Source: Myxococcota bacterium (GTDB lineage Bacteria; Myxococcota_A; UBA9160; SMWR01). From it: a DNA stretch of 64,000 nt. Below, piece by piece: positions 63,246-64,000 of the stretch. The notes beneath the pieces were generated by a model that was not told where the DNA came from, did not search any database, and was given only the letters and a program-made list of their open reading frames with translations. The first letter of the stretch is position 1. Each line of letters opens with the position of its first letter. Location: contig JBCCEW010000024.1 of the NCBI GenBank assembly GCA_039030075.1, positions 1 to 64,000 of the forward strand, written 5' to 3'. The translations under genes were made by a program, and so were the position numbers.

Positions 63246-64000
63246 AGCCGGAACACTCCGTAACCCGGGGCGCCCTCGATCGGGCGGTTGCGAACGACGG
63301 ACAGGCAGAGGCTCAGTACGGTACGGGTGTCGCGCGGGTCGATGATGCCGTCGTCACTGATCGCGCCCGTGGCCTCGAGCGCGATCGATCCCGCTTCCTG
63401 GCGTTCCTCGACGCCCGCGCGGATCTCGGCGTCGGCTGCTTCGTCGAAGGGCAGGCCCTTCCGCGCCGCCTGTCCGCGACGCACGATCGACATCACGCCC
63501 GCGATCTGCTTCCCGCCCATCACCGCGATCTTCGCGCTGGGCCAGATGAAGGTGAAGCGGTTGTTGAAGGCGCGACCGGACATCGCGTAGGTGCCCGCGC
63601 CGTACGACGCGCCGACGATCACCGTGAGGTGGGGGACCGTCGAGTTGGTGACCGCGTTGATCATCTGGGAGCCCTTCTTGATGATCCCCGCGTGTTCGGA
63701 GTCCTTGCCGACCACGAACCCGGTGAGGTTCTGCAGGAAGATCAAGGGCACGTCGATCTGGTTGTTCAGCTGGATGAAGTGAGCGGCTTTCTCGGCCGCC
63801 TCCGGATTCAGGACGCCGTTGTTCCCGAGGATCCCCACCGGGTAGCCCTGGATCCGCGCCCAGCCGCAGACGAGGGTCGTGCCGTAGCGCGGCTTGAACT
63901 CCTCGAAGCGCGAACCGTCGACGATGCGGCCGATCACGTCCCGGATCTCGACGGGGCGCCGGAGGTCCGGGGAGACGAGGCCCGTGAGCTCCTCGGGGTC
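63242..64000 (-). CDS. Acyl-CoA carboxylase, beta (carboxyltransferase) subunit, 5' end outside window
   Basis: At least 252 codons visible; the reading frame runs off the window end, so the N-terminal half is missing. It ends with RRPVEIRDVIGRIVDGSRFEEFKPRYG and continues NLTGFVVGKDSEHAGIIKKGSQMINAV, VIVGASYGAGTYAMSGRAFNNRF and WPSAKIAVMGGKQIAGV, the C-terminal carboxyltransferase domain of MCC/GCC beta subunits. GASYGAGTYAMSGR differs slightly from both MCC and GCC versions, so the substrate is not settled. The internal GTG at 63937 is not the true start. Confidence 0.9.

Overview
The window is about 68-70% G+C by eye and densely coded, with GTG and TTG starts and many 1-4 bp gene overlaps. 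Lipoprotein signal peptides, a Na+-translocating NADH:quinone oxidoreductase (NQR), nucleotide-sugar type glycosyltransferases and mycobacterial-style lipid and steroid catabolism genes together suggest a Gram-negative, high-GC environmental bacterium. A delta-proteobacterial, myxococcal or Binatota-like lineage is possible, but the phylum cannot be fixed from this sequence alone. No rRNA, tRNA, CRISPR array, insertion sequence or phage gene was seen.

Layout. 0-7.4 kb: a cysteine-hydrolase-like protein with a degenerate active site and a Nudix hydrolase, class I fumarase, a cytochrome P450, an SDR with a small membrane protein, and an M48 lipoprotein protease. 7.4-13.3 kb: a surface-glycan block of two glycosyltransferases facing a capsule-type/methyltransferase fusion protein. 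13.4-17.3 kb: a TetR regulator with a 20-bp perfect palindromic operator at its own promoter, followed by an IpdC-like flavoenzyme, an MFS transporter and a crotonase. 17.4-32.2 kb: acyl-CoA dehydrogenases, an alpha-methylacyl-CoA racemase-like protein, a ChsH1/ChsH2-like MaoC pair, two luciferase-like (LLM) oxidoreductases, two crotonases and a protease-TPR lipoprotein. 32.2-35.1 kb: a DUF3604 protein and an unrecognised membrane protein. 35.2-38.5 kb (minus strand): SCP-x-type thiolase, DUF35 protein and acyl-CoA synthetase. 38.7-49.0 kb (plus strand): ipdA, ipdB, echA20, ipdE1, ipdE2, fadA6, an SDR, an ACAD, ipdF and a KstD-like flavoprotein. 49.4-56.6 kb: nqrABCDEF, apbE and nqrM. 56.9-58.9 kb: a HEAT-repeat protein and a patatin. 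58.9-64.0 kb (minus strand): acyl-CoA carboxylase beta (cut by the window edge) and alpha, an AtuA-like protein and a TetR regulator, all joined by 4-bp overlaps.

How it fits together. The 38.7-47.5 kb operon plus the 14.2 kb ipdC homologue looks like the pathway that degrades steroid rings C and D (HIP catabolism), known best from Mycobacterium and Rhodococcus. The 20-25 kb operon resembles side-chain beta-oxidation. The window has eight ACAD genes. Four keep the isovaleryl-CoA-dehydrogenase-type catalytic Glu and four shorter ones lack it, which suggests up to four heteromeric (alpha2beta2) ACADs. The Na+-NQR, complete with its flavin transferase (ApbE) and NqrM, directly follows and could re-oxidise the NADH produced.

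Non-coding signals. Three copies of a roughly 50-bp hairpin repeat with one compensatory base-pair change sit at gene borders. An 18-bp palindrome covers the ipdE2 start codon. Three ACAD promoters share a TATCGT -10 box. The nqr leader holds a run of four short hairpins.
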